Shown here piece by piece: positions 56,931 to 64,000 of a DNA stretch of 64,000 nucleotides; the stretch's first letter is position 1, and the number at the start of each line of letters is the position of its first letter. The stretch comes from Acinetobacter terrae. Lineage in GTDB: Bacteria; Pseudomonadota; Gammaproteobacteria; Pseudomonadales; Moraxellaceae. A program made the translations under genes and the position numbers. The DNA is taken from the NCBI RefSeq assembly GCF_013004375.1, contig NZ_JABERI010000035.1, positions 34,906-98,905 of the forward strand, read 5' to 3'. The notes under the pieces were generated by a model. The model worked only from the letters and a program-made list of their open reading frames with translations, made no database searches and was not told the origin of the DNA.

Positions 56931-58130
56931 ATGAGTCTTACAGAATTTAAGATACGCCAAGCCAAATCTAAGGATAAAATTTACTACTTAGCCGATGATG
57001 ATGGCTTAAGCTTGAAGATTGAACCTAACGGACGTAAGTCATGGAGTTATCGGTATTCTGTAGCAGGATCGAGCAAACGCCCTAGAGTTAAATTAGGCCT
57101 ATATCCTGTCATGTCCTTGAAGGATGCAAGATATGCACGAGATGAATATAAGTTAAATAATTACATGGGGGAAAATATACATAGCAAAAAAATAAAATCT
57201 TTCAAAGATGTTTGTGAGGAATGGTTGGAATTCAAAATAAAAAACTCTTTTAAAGATGAGCCACGTTGTGGCGTTATTCAGTTATCAAAAAAGTGTTTAT
57301 ATAATGATATATATCCCGAATTAAGTGATATCCCATTTAATGAAGTGAAACGATATGATTTAGTTACAGTTGTAAAGAAAATAGAATATCGGGATGTAAA
57401 AGAGCCAGTTAAAAAAGCGTATAGTTATTTAAATCAAATCTATGATTATGCTGTAGCAATGGGTTATTGTGAATATAATATTGCTAATGGTTTACATAAA
57501 ATATTGGTCAATAATAAAATTAAGAAAAATTATCCATATTTAAAGGAAAAAGATATATCAAATTTTATACTTAGATTAAATGAAGTTAATACTCATCCTA
57601 TTATTAAAAAAGCATTATGGTTTAAGCTTTACACTGGAGTACGAGGGGCTGAATTATTGCTGAGTGAACCTCATCACTTTGATTTAGATAATAAAATTTG
57701 GAAAATTCCTGCTTTGCATATCAAACAGTTTAGACGTAAAGTCATTTTAGGTCATGATATTCCTGATTTTTTGGTTCCTTTGTCAGATCAGGCTATTCTC
57801 ATTATAAGATCAGCATTAGAATGGTCGCATGGTGAAAAATATGTATTTTATAGTCCTAAAAATAAAAACAGACATCTTCATTTTAATACATTAAATACTA
57901 TAATTCGTAAAATGAATTATAGTAAAAATGAGTTATCCTTACATGGTTTGCGTTCTACCTTTAGTACCATATTAAATGAGTCTGGATTCTTTCAACAAAA
58001 TTGGATTGAAGCTCAATTATCCCATACAGATAAAAATAAAACTCGTGCAAGTTATAATCATGCTGAGTATCTTACCCAGCGTATTGAAATGATGCAGTGG
58101 TGGGGCGATTATTTAGGTTCTATTAAATAA
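56931..58130 (+). CDS. tyrosine-type integrase with arm-binding domain
   Basis: 399 residues, P4-like layout: N-terminal DUF4102 arm-binding domain (LADDDGLSLKIEPNGRKSWS, then LGLYPVMSLKDARYARDEYK), SAM-like core-binding helices, and a catalytic domain with Arg in YTGVRGAELLL, HGLRSTF (HxxR), QLSHTDKNK and Tyr in RASYNHAEYL. All catalytic residues are present. It should integrate or excise a genomic island. No cargo is obvious beyond the neighbouring regulator gene; the island may be reduced. Confidence 0.92.
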   Translation: MSLTEFKIRQAKSKDKIYYLADDDGLSLKIEPNGRKSWSYRYSVAGSSKRPRVKLGLYPVMSLKDARYARDEYKLNNYMGENIHSKKIKSFKDVCEEWLEFKIKNSFKDEPRCGVIQLSKKCLYNDIYPELSDIPFNEVKRYDLVTVVKKIEYRDVKEPVKKAYSYLNQIYDYAVAMGYCEYNIANGLHKILVNNKIKKNYPYLKEKDISNFILRLNEVNTHPIIKKALWFKLYTGVRGAELLLSEPHHFDLDNKIWKIPALHIKQFRRKVILGHDIPDFLVPLSDQAILIIRSALEWSHGEKYVFYSPKNKNRHLHFNTLNTIIRKMNYSKNELSLHGLRSTFSTILNESGFFQQNWIEAQLSHTDKNKTRASYNHAEYLTQRIEMMQWWGDYLGSIK

Positions 58131-58160
58131 AATCAGACAACAGCTTTTGATCTTAAAATG

Positions 58161-58291
58161 AATGAACTTAATAATCATAATTGCTAGATTAAACAAATTT
58201 ACTGAATGAGACAGAGCCTATACTCAAATACTGTCTTGAGAAAATGGGTCTAGGTAATTTTTAATTTTGAAATGTTTATGCAACAAAGTCC
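58161..58291 (+). mobile_element. remnant right end of an IS903-group IS5 element
   Basis: MNLIIIIARLNKFTE, a stop, then DRAYTQIL correspond to the end of the transposase at 5912 (HARIAVLNKFTELGRPHTQ). A degraded terminal repeat follows: TTTATGCAACAAAGTCC (58275-58291). Everything to the left is deleted. Confidence 0.65.
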
Positions 58292-58340
58292 ATTTCATCT
58301 ATCACTGTGTGGCTCTTCAATACTTGCAAGTTAAATAGAC

Positions 58341-58389
58341 ATAATAGTATCCAATAATTCTTAAATTAGTATACGATAGATACTATTAT
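58341..58389. promoter_or_regulatory. inverted-repeat operator of the HipB-like gene
   Basis: ATAATAGTATC (58341-58351) and GATACTATTAT (58379-58389), perfect 11-bp arms, 27-base spacer, ending 15 bases before the gene start. Fits an autoregulatory site of an Xre/HipB-type repressor. Confidence 0.6.
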
Positions 58390-58705
58390 CTCTGTTTAAT
58401 TCCTATGTCTAGATTTTTATTGCTTGATAATATAGATGTACAGCAGGCTTTTTCTGTTCATCTACGCCAATTACGTGAACAGGCAAAGTTATCTCGCGAA
58501 GCGCTTGCCGAGCGTAGTAGTGTGCCTGCGTCTACAATTAAAAAATTTGAACTGACTGGAGAAATTTCATTCCGCCAATTACTCTTACTTTGGCAATCCT
58601 TAGACGATCTTAAGCGTCTTTATGATTTAACTGTAATAGCCCCCAATTAAAACGGACACTTCTCAATTAAGACCTAGTGATAGCACTAGGGTTTAGGAGT
58701 GTTCT

Positions 58706-59092
58706 ATGGAACGTATTGAAGTTATTATATCAGTTCAGCGTCGTCGACGTTATTCCGTTCAAGAGAAAGCCCAGTTTGTTGCCATGACCATGCAACCAGG
58801 TTCATCCGTTTCTTCTATTGCCAGACAGTATGGCATCTCTCCAAGTTTGCTGTTTAAATGGAAAAGACTTATACAAGATGGTGGAGTAACTGCCGTGGAA
58901 GCCAATGATCAGGTCGTCAGTGTGTCTGACTATAATGCTCTGTTGAAAAAGGTTAAACAGCTAGAGCAAATGCTGGGCCGCAAAACTGTAGAAGCTGAAA
59001 TTCTCAAAGATGCTTTAGAGATTGCCCAGACAAAAAAGTACATATCGCACATGCCCTTATTACCACCCGACGATACCCAACTCAACAAATAG
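58706..59092 (+). CDS. IS3-family OrfA
   Basis: 128 residues. HTH region RRYSVQEKAQFVAMTMQPGS then SIARQYGISPSLLFKWKRLI, followed by a leucine-rich coiled coil (LLKKVKQLEQMLGRKTVEAE). It binds the IS ends. It overlaps the slippery site from which OrfAB is made. Confidence 0.92.
   Translation: MERIEVIISVQRRRRYSVQEKAQFVAMTMQPGSSVSSIARQYGISPSLLFKWKRLIQDGGVTAVEANDQVVSVSDYNALLKKVKQLEQMLGRKTVEAEILKDALEIAQTKKYISHMPLLPPDDTQLNK
59032..59038 (+). promoter_or_regulatory. programmed -1 frameshift site (A6G)
   Basis: AAAAAAG heptamer. A -1 slip here joins OrfA to the OrfB frame, reading KKVHIAHALITTRRYPTQQI and into OrfB without a stop. This is the standard way IS3 elements make transposase. Confidence 0.75.
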
Positions 59093-59106
59093 CCCAGACC
59101 TTAGGT

Positions 59107-59919
59107 GTGTCGAGATCAAATCTCTATCGGCGAATGAAGCAGCCGGAACCTGTTTCTCGTTTAAGATACTGCAAGGCAGATGATATGGTTTTATTGCCAA
59201 TCATTCGGGAGATCTGTGATCAACTGCCTAGCAATGGATATAGGCGTGTTACAGCACATTTAAATCGTCGTCTAAAACAGCATGTGATGAAACTTGCTCG
59301 GGTAAATCCTAAACGTATTTACCAGATAATGAAGCAGAATCAGTCACTTATCATGCGAGCTGAGCCATTAAAGAATGATCGGACACATGATGGTCGAGTT
59401 GAAGTATTTGTATCAAACAGCCGCTGGTGTTCGGATGGCTTTGAGATCAAGTGTTGGAATGGCGAGAAAGTACGGGCGATCTTTAGTCTGGATTGCTGTG
59501 ATCGGGAAGTCATGAGTTATCTTGCAACAACTACTGGCATCAGTAGTGACATGGTGTGTGATGTACTTGTACAGAGCATGGAAAAACGCTTTGGTGCAGT
59601 CAGTTATTTGCCTCATCCAATTGAATGGCTGACAGATAATGGCAGTTGTTATATTGCGAAATCGACACGGCAATTTGCACATGCGCTTGGCTTTCGGATC
59701 TGTACCACACCAATCAGAAGTCCACAGAGCAATGGAATGGCGGAAGCATTTATAAAGACATTTAAACGGGATTACGTCTATTTGAATGATATGCCTGATG
59801 CTGCAACCGTGCTTAACGCTTTGCCGGTATGGATAGAAGATTACAATTCCAATCATCCACATAGTGGATTAAAAATGAAATCCCCTCGGGAGTTTCTATC
59901 GCTAAAATTAGCGAGTTAA
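59107..59919 (+). CDS. IS3-family OrfB (DDE integrase core)
   Basis: 270 residues counted from GTG at 59107, though it is probably translated mainly as OrfAB. Catalytic triad: Asp in RWCSDGFEIKCWNGEKV, Asp in WLTDNGSCYIAK and Glu in SNGMAEAFIKTFKRDYV. The CSDGFE signature marks the IS2 group. Confidence 0.93.
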   Translation: MSRSNLYRRMKQPEPVSRLRYCKADDMVLLPIIREICDQLPSNGYRRVTAHLNRRLKQHVMKLARVNPKRIYQIMKQNQSLIMRAEPLKNDRTHDGRVEVFVSNSRWCSDGFEIKCWNGEKVRAIFSLDCCDREVMSYLATTTGISSDMVCDVLVQSMEKRFGAVSYLPHPIEWLTDNGSCYIAKSTRQFAHALGFRICTTPIRSPQSNGMAEAFIKTFKRDYVYLNDMPDAATVLNALPVWIEDYNSNHPHSGLKMKSPREFLSLKLAS

Positions 59920-60114
59920 CTGTCCGTTTTTATGGGGGCTAATACATTAACAAAAGAATCTAAAGTCTCAGAAAAGCTTCCCACTTCAATTGATGAGGTC
60001 TTAAAAGATGAATTTAAAGCCAATTCAAAGTGATGATACTCGTATTTGGGGGCCTTTATTTCTAAAAAATGATGAAAGTGATGATACTGGAGAGTTTGTT
60101 TATATATCCATATT

Positions 60115-60819
60115 TCATTCATAGAAAATGGCAAAGTCTTCGACTGGCAAGCGTGAAGTATGAAAGCTGTTTACACGCTGAGTGAGGTCAGCATAACCCA
60201 AGGCAATGCTGCAGACCAGTTCTTCATCGTGCGGTATATTTAAAATGTCAGAGATAAGCGAAGAAAACGGATTCCATGCCGCCTGCGGGCAAGTATCTAA
60301 ACCTCGCGCTTTGGCTGCAATCATCACATTTTGAATCATCATTGAAATATCCATTTTTGAGCCTGTGGCTAATGATGTATGCAGGGTAAAAAATAGGCCG
60401 ACAGGTGCATCAAATAATTGATAATTACGCAGATGCTGAGCTTGCATTTTTTCTTGTTCACCTTTTTGAATATCAAGTAGGCCATACAGCCCCCAGCCAT
60501 TTTCGCGGCGGCGCTCAATAAAAGGCGAAGTCCATTGCTCAGGATAATATTTAAATGGTTCTTGATAGCGGTGCGCTTGTTCAGGATGATTGAATAACTC
60601 AATTTGTGCCTGGCAGACCTGCCGAGTTAACTCTTGACGCTTTTTCCCAGTGACGACATAGACTTTCCAGGGTTGAATATTGTTACCTGAGGGTGCACGG
60701 CTGGCAACAGTTAAAATGTCTTTAATCAGTTGGGTTTCCACTGGGGTGCTGGAAAAAGCGCGAACGGAGTGTCTGGAAGTAATCGCCTGATCCACCAGAT
60801 TTTGTTGTTCTTGATGCAT
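60115..60819 (-). CDS. nitroreductase family oxidoreductase
   Basis: About 234 residues. Start at 60819 (MHQEQQNLVDQAI) with AAGGAATT upstream. FMN-binding SRHSVRAFSSTPV, the loop SRAPSGNNIQPWKVYVVTG, and GLDTCPQAAW near the C terminus. It reduces nitro-aromatics or related substrates using NAD(P)H; the physiological substrate is unknown. Its 3' end abuts the interrupted regulator gene. The 296 bases upstream show no further gene. Confidence 0.9.
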   Translation of the reverse strand: MHQEQQNLVDQAITSRHSVRAFSSTPVETQLIKDILTVASRAPSGNNIQPWKVYVVTGKKRQELTRQVCQAQIELFNHPEQAHRYQEPFKYYPEQWTSPFIERRRENGWGLYGLLDIQKGEQEKMQAQHLRNYQLFDAPVGLFFTLHTSLATGSKMDISMMIQNVMIAAKARGLDTCPQAAWNPFSSLISDILNIPHDEELVCSIALGYADLTQRVNSFHTSRLPVEDFAIFYE

Positions 60820-61115
60820 ATGAATTCCTTTTAGGGTTGATGTTGAGTATTTTAAAATCCAGAGATCATCCTGAAAAAATAGCAATAACAACGCTGTACT
60901 GTACTATCTTACTTCAGCCATTTGAAGGCCATTTAAGCTTTGGCTTATGTCTATATATTCAGCCCGATCTAAAATGACATGCCTATACTTGAGATCCGGG
61001 CAGGAACCTGCACCCAGCACTGGCCTAGGTACGGACGAAATTCCAGACTGTTCTTATCTTCATTAAATTGGTTTTTATTCAAGCCAGACTCCATTCTCGC
61101 TTTCATCTATCGGTA

Positions 61116-61886
61116 TTATTTTTGAATAAAGTGTGCAGGCCGTTTTTCTAGAAAAGCCTGAATTCCCTCTGCTGCATCGGCTGTCTGGCTGACATTGACA
61201 AATAATTCTGCTTCTAAAGCCAAACCGGCCTGAATATCCAGTTCAGAGGCTGTCTGAACGGCTTTCATTGCATGTTGAATGGCAGCTGGGAATTGCAACC
61301 CGAACTCATCCAAATATTGACGACCGGTTTGAATGGGATCACTCAAGTCTAGAATACGGTTAATCAGTCCAATATGAAGTGCTTCTTCTGCCGTAATAAT
61401 TTTTCCACTGATAATTAACTCCAGTGCTTTGGTCTGCCCGACTAGGCGAGGCAAGCGCTGTGTACCGCCATATCCGGGAATTAGCCCAAGTTTAATTTCT
61501 GGTAATCCCAGGCGCGCGCTTGGACTACAAATTCGAAAGGTACATGCCATGGCCAGTTCTAAACCACCACCTAAAACCGCGCCATTGATACAGGCAAGCG
61601 TAGGGAATTTTAATTGATTAATTTGCTCAAATAAGCTTTGGCCGATTTGTATGGTATTTAAATGCGCGGCAGGGGTTTTGTTCTGCAGTTCTGTAATATC
61701 GGCACCTGCACAAAATGCTTTATGACCATCACCTGTAAAAATTGCAGCGCGTAAGTTGAGTGGAGCAATTTCTGCGATGAATTCTTGCAGTTTGGCAATC
61801 ATTTCTGCATTCAGCGCATTTCTTGCTTCGGGGCGCTTTAAGGTAATGATCGCGATATTGTCTTGATATTTTAGTTCCGCACTCAT
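61116..61886 (-). CDS. enoyl-CoA hydratase/isomerase family protein
   Basis: 256 residues, crotonase fold: AFCAGADITELQNKTP, NGAVLGGGLELAMACTFRIC, GLPEIKLGLIPGYGGTQRLP with the two catalytic Glu residues. Divergent from an aromatic-acid MFS gene across a symmetric promoter region, which suggests a shared regulator and a role in aromatic or fatty acid breakdown (inference). Confidence 0.9.
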   Translation of the reverse strand: MSAELKYQDNIAIITLKRPEARNALNAEMIAKLQEFIAEIAPLNLRAAIFTGDGHKAFCAGADITELQNKTPAAHLNTIQIGQSLFEQINQLKFPTLACINGAVLGGGLELAMACTFRICSPSARLGLPEIKLGLIPGYGGTQRLPRLVGQTKALELIISGKIITAEEALHIGLINRILDLSDPIQTGRQYLDEFGLQFPAAIQHAMKAVQTASELDIQAGLALEAELFVNVSQTADAAEGIQAFLEKRPAHFIQK

Positions 61887-61935
61887 GCGCCAGTTCCTTG
61901 GTTTGATGTATTTAAAAGAATAGAATTTATTTAAT

Positions 61936-62031
61936 TTATGTCAATACATATATTTAATTTTTAAATAAATAAGTATAAGTAATTGTATTTATTTAATTTA
62001 AATAAAAATATATGTAAATATATTGACATAA
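61936..62031. promoter_or_regulatory. symmetric divergent promoter region
   Basis: TTATGTCAATA (61936-61946) and TATTGACATAA (62021-62031) are perfect inverted repeats. Each contains a -35 hexamer TTGACA: one fires left with TATTCT 16 bases on, towards the hydratase gene; the other fires right towards the transporter with a weaker -10. Very AT-rich between. Confidence 0.6.
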
Positions 62032-62199
62032 AATTACACCTAAATTAACCTATCAATGGCTAGTGAAAAGCGGAAAAAGAGTGTAAGGAATTTTGAATTT
62101 AGCCTATCGAACAATGAGTGATATCGCGATTTAGAATAAGGAAAAGCGATTTTAAAATTCGTAGATTCAGAACAATTAAAACGATCAAGGAGTTGATGT

Positions 62200-63510
62200 A
62201 TGCAGCATGTGGATATGCAAAAAACGGTAACCGAAGCAAAGTTTAACCGTTTCCATGTGAAGGTGTTGATCTGGTGTTTAGTGATTATCATTTTAGATGG
62301 TTATGACATTGCGGTTTCTGGCGCAGCCTTACCTTCAATTATGGAACAAATGGGAGTAAGTGCTTCGACTGCTGGATTTATGATGAGTTCAGCCTTATTT
62401 GGAATGATGTTTGGTGCGATGTTTTTTGGCGGTTTGGCCGACAAAATTGGTCGTCGTTTAACCATCGTAATATGTGTTTTTTTATTTAGTGTCTTTACTG
62501 CGGTAGCGGGTTTAGCTGAAGATCCTGTTACTTTTAGTATTATCCGTTTTATTGCGGGTTTGGGGATTGGCGGGGTAATGCCGAATGTCGTTGCACAAAT
62601 GACGGAGTATTCACCTAAAAAAATACGGACCTTGATGACGTCATTAATGTTTTCAGGTTATGCGGTGGGTGGTATTTTAGCAGCAGTTTTAGGTAAGCAG
62701 TTTATTGTAGAGTTTGGTTGGCAAGTTGTTTTTTATGCTGCGGCCATTCCGGTCGTTTTAATCCCCTTTATTTGGAAGTCAATGCCAGAGTCACTCAGCT
62801 ATTTAACTAAAAACAATAAAGAAAGCGAATTGAGAAGTCTGGTAGCGCAGATTGCGCCTGATCTTCAAATCAATAGTGACACAAAATTTGTAAATGAAAC
62901 CAATATAAACAGCGCTAAGCCTTCTATTGGACTGTTATTTAGTGATGGACGTGCCTTTAGTACGCTGATGTTCTGGGTGGCATTTTTCACCTGTTTATTC
63001 ATGGTCTACGCCTTAAGTACCTGGTTAACCAAATTGATGGCAATGTCCGGTTACTCCCTTGGCTCAGCCCTTACTTTTGTGATTGCTTTGAATGTGGGCG
63101 CAATTATTGGGGCGATAGGTGGGGGATGGTTGGCAGACCGTTTCCACATTAAGTGGGTTTTGGTCATCATGTATAGCTTAGGTAGCGTATTCCTGTATTT
63201 AATGACCTTGCCAATGTCGATCAATATGCTGTATTTCACCATTGCTATGGTAGGGGCATGCACCACGGGTGCACAAATTGTTGCCTATTCTTATTGTGGG
63301 CAATTTTATCCAAGCATTATTCGTTCAACAGGAATTGGTATGGCCTCTGGCGTGGGACGTTTGGGAGCAATCGGAGCACCATTATTAATTGGCTTGATTG
63401 TGTCGCTAAATTTACCCATTCAACAAAATTTTATGGTGATTGCTTTGGCCGGATTAATTGGTGCAGTTGCCTTGTCACTTATTAATCATCAACGTTCAAG
63501 CTCGCCTTAA
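62200..63510 (+). CDS. MFS transporter, aromatic acid:H+ symporter (AAHS) family
   Basis: 436 residues, twelve membrane segments. AAHS signature near the N terminus: LDGYDIAVSGAALPSIMEQM, with the Asp essential for substrate uptake in the family, and the loop motif GGLADKIGRRL between helices 2 and 3. The family takes up benzoate, muconate, 4-hydroxybenzoate and similar acids; the exact substrate cannot be told. 44 bases before etfB. Confidence 0.9.
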   Translation: MQHVDMQKTVTEAKFNRFHVKVLIWCLVIIILDGYDIAVSGAALPSIMEQMGVSASTAGFMMSSALFGMMFGAMFFGGLADKIGRRLTIVICVFLFSVFTAVAGLAEDPVTFSIIRFIAGLGIGGVMPNVVAQMTEYSPKKIRTLMTSLMFSGYAVGGILAAVLGKQFIVEFGWQVVFYAAAIPVVLIPFIWKSMPESLSYLTKNNKESELRSLVAQIAPDLQINSDTKFVNETNINSAKPSIGLLFSDGRAFSTLMFWVAFFTCLFMVYALSTWLTKLMAMSGYSLGSALTFVIALNVGAIIGAIGGGWLADRFHIKWVLVIMYSLGSVFLYLMTLPMSINMLYFTIAMVGACTTGAQIVAYSYCGQFYPSIIRSTGIGMASGVGRLGAIGAPLLIGLIVSLNLPIQQNFMVIALAGLIGAVALSLINHQRSSSP

Positions 63511-63554
63511 GTCAGAAATAGATATTGGGTTGCAGGGTAAAATGAAGGAAATGT

Positions 63555-64000
63555 ATGAAAACACTTGTTGCTGTAAAACGTGTGGTTGATGCCAACGTTA
63601 AAGTTCGCGTTAAACCGGACAATAGTGGGGTAGACCTGACTAACGTTAAAATGTCGATCAACCCATTCTGTGAAATCGCAGTGGAAGAAGCGGTTCGTTT
63701 AAAAGAAAAAGGAACAGTTTCAGAAATCGTTGTGGTTTCTATCGGTCCTAAAGAAGCGCAAGAACAAATCCGTTCTGCTATGGCTCTTGGTGCTGACCGC
63801 GGTATCCTGGTAGAAACTGCTGATGAGATTGGTGCACTTGAAGTTGCTAAAATCTTGAAAGGCATTGTAGAACAAGAAAAACCAGAACTTATCCTTCTAG
63901 GTAAACAAGCGATTGATGACGACTCGAATCAGGTGGGTCAGATGCTTGCTGCTTTACTTGGCGCTGGTCAAGGTACCTTTGCTTCTGTCGTCAATGTTGC
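63555..64000 (+). CDS. etfB: electron transfer flavoprotein beta subunit, 3'-partial
   Basis: 148 residues are visible before the window ends. [38 protein letters not shown], and [20 protein letters not shown] are EtfB hallmarks, including AMP-binding residues. EtfAB accepts electrons from acyl-CoA dehydrogenases such as that at 52583 and passes them to the quinone pool. GAAGGAA precedes the ATG. Confidence 0.96.
   Translation, partial: MKTLVAVKRVVDANVKVRVKPDNSGVDLTNVKMSINPFCEIAVEEAVRLKEKGTVSEIVVVSIGPKEAQEQIRSAMALGADRGILVETADEIGALEVAKILKGIVEQEKPELILLGKQAIDDDSNQVGQMLAALLGAGQGTFASVVNV

Larger units (their letters stand above)
58632..59946 (+). mobile_element. IS3-family (IS2 group) insertion sequence, complete
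   Basis: 1315 bp. Left end TGTAATAGCCCCCAATTAAA; the right end is the complement of TGTATTAGCCCCCATAAAAA. Flanked by a 5-bp direct repeat TTAAC (58627-58631 and 59947-59951), so insertion is recent. Contains orfA and orfB joined by a frameshift site. Confidence 0.95.
58405..60033 (+). pseudogene. HipB-like Xre-family regulator, interrupted by an IS3 element
   Basis: The 5' part (58405-58631) encodes QAFSVHLRQLREQAKLSREA and LAERSSVPASTIKKFELTGE, a canonical HTH. Removing the IS at 58632-59946 and one TTAAC copy restores LKRLYDLTKESKVSEKLPTS then IDEVLKDEFKANSK and a stop at 60031-60033, a 102-residue protein. As it stands, a truncated protein ending TVIAPN is made, which keeps the HTH and may still bind DNA. 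No HipA kinase gene follows. Confidence 0.88.

Noticed and set aside
60008..60124. Plus-strand frame MNLKPIQSDDTRIWGPLFLK... as a possible HipA-like partner
   Set aside because: Only 38 codons, overlaps the end of the regulator gene and the nitroreductase 3' end, and shows no HipA motif.

Overview
The window reads as an Acinetobacter-type gammaproteobacterial genome. It is AT-rich, has dense convergent and divergent packing, carries an Acr3-type ars operon, a type I restriction locus, Rep_3-type plasmid genes and many short decayed insertion sequences, and its housekeeping proteins look Acinetobacter-like. This assignment is by recognition only; no search was run.

Layout. 0-2.7 kb: a 3'-partial acyl-CoA desaturase, a lipocalin, a 43-residue Cys-rich protein, about 800 bases of gene-free but highly structured DNA, and an orphan Xre/MbcA-type antitoxin-like gene. 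2.8-5.2 kb: a primase-helicase fusion of the TOTE conflict-system type. 5.2-7.1 kb: an IS graveyard (IS3 and IS5 remnants, an 8-bp tandem repeat, one intact IS903-group element, and a solo IS3-type end). 7.2-17.5 kb: c-di-GMP genes (a GAF-PAS-LOV-GGDEF-EAL protein and two paralogous Cache-GGDEF cyclases, one frameshifted inside GGEEF) surrounding malic enzyme, Dps and a UspA gene truncated by a dead TnpB element. 17.5-18.8 kb: IS200, IS5 and toxin-antitoxin remnants. 18.8-24.8 kb: an arsenic island (Na/Pi symporter, ArsO-like, ArsH, Acr3, two unrelated ArsC, ArsR, two palindromic operators). 25-31.8 kb: a tightly coupled three-gene module with two very large tyrosine-recombinase-like proteins. 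31.8-33.1 kb: AT-rich DNA with an 18-copy 6-bp repeat, a 7-bp repeat, an IS5 remnant and a 23-bp palindrome. 33.1-33.8 kb: a DJ-1/PfpI protein.

33.9-41.8 kb: a type I restriction-modification operon (hsdM, hsdS, two accessory PD-(D/E)XK-like genes, hsdR) in which hsdM and hsdS each carry a TGA nonsense codon while hsdR is open. 41.9-45.8 kb: a complete plasmid replicon (Rep_3 initiator, 22-bp iterons, DnaA box, parA, parB, and a repeated 17-bp palindrome). It shares the window with chromosomal-type genes (valine catabolism, etfB), so it is either an integrated plasmid or part of a large secondary replicon.

46.4-55.6 kb: a frameshifted VIT-family transporter, then a LysR regulator divergent from a six-gene valine/isobutyrate catabolic operon (mmsA, mmsB, acyl-CoA synthetase, acyl-CoA dehydrogenase, enoyl-CoA hydratase, 3-hydroxyisobutyryl-CoA hydrolase). 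55.7-60.1 kb: a frameshifted IS5 element, an integrase preceded by a perfect 41-bp palindrome, and an IS2-group IS3 element inserted with a 5-bp duplication into a HipB-like regulator gene. 60.1-64 kb: nitroreductase, an enoyl-CoA hydratase divergent from an aromatic-acid MFS transporter, and the 5' part of etfB.

Two general themes stand out. Many coding sequences are broken by single events: TGA nonsense codons in tnpB, hsdS and hsdM, and one-base length changes in homopolymer runs in the cyclase, the VIT transporter and an IS5 transposase. This could be genuine decay, a mutator history, or sequencing error in homopolymers. The best candidates for less-described biology are the LOV c-di-GMP photoreceptor, the recombinase trio with its repeats, the TOTE-type gene with its orphan antitoxin-like neighbour, and the palindromes at 56.8 kb, at 1.5-2.3 kb and around parAB.
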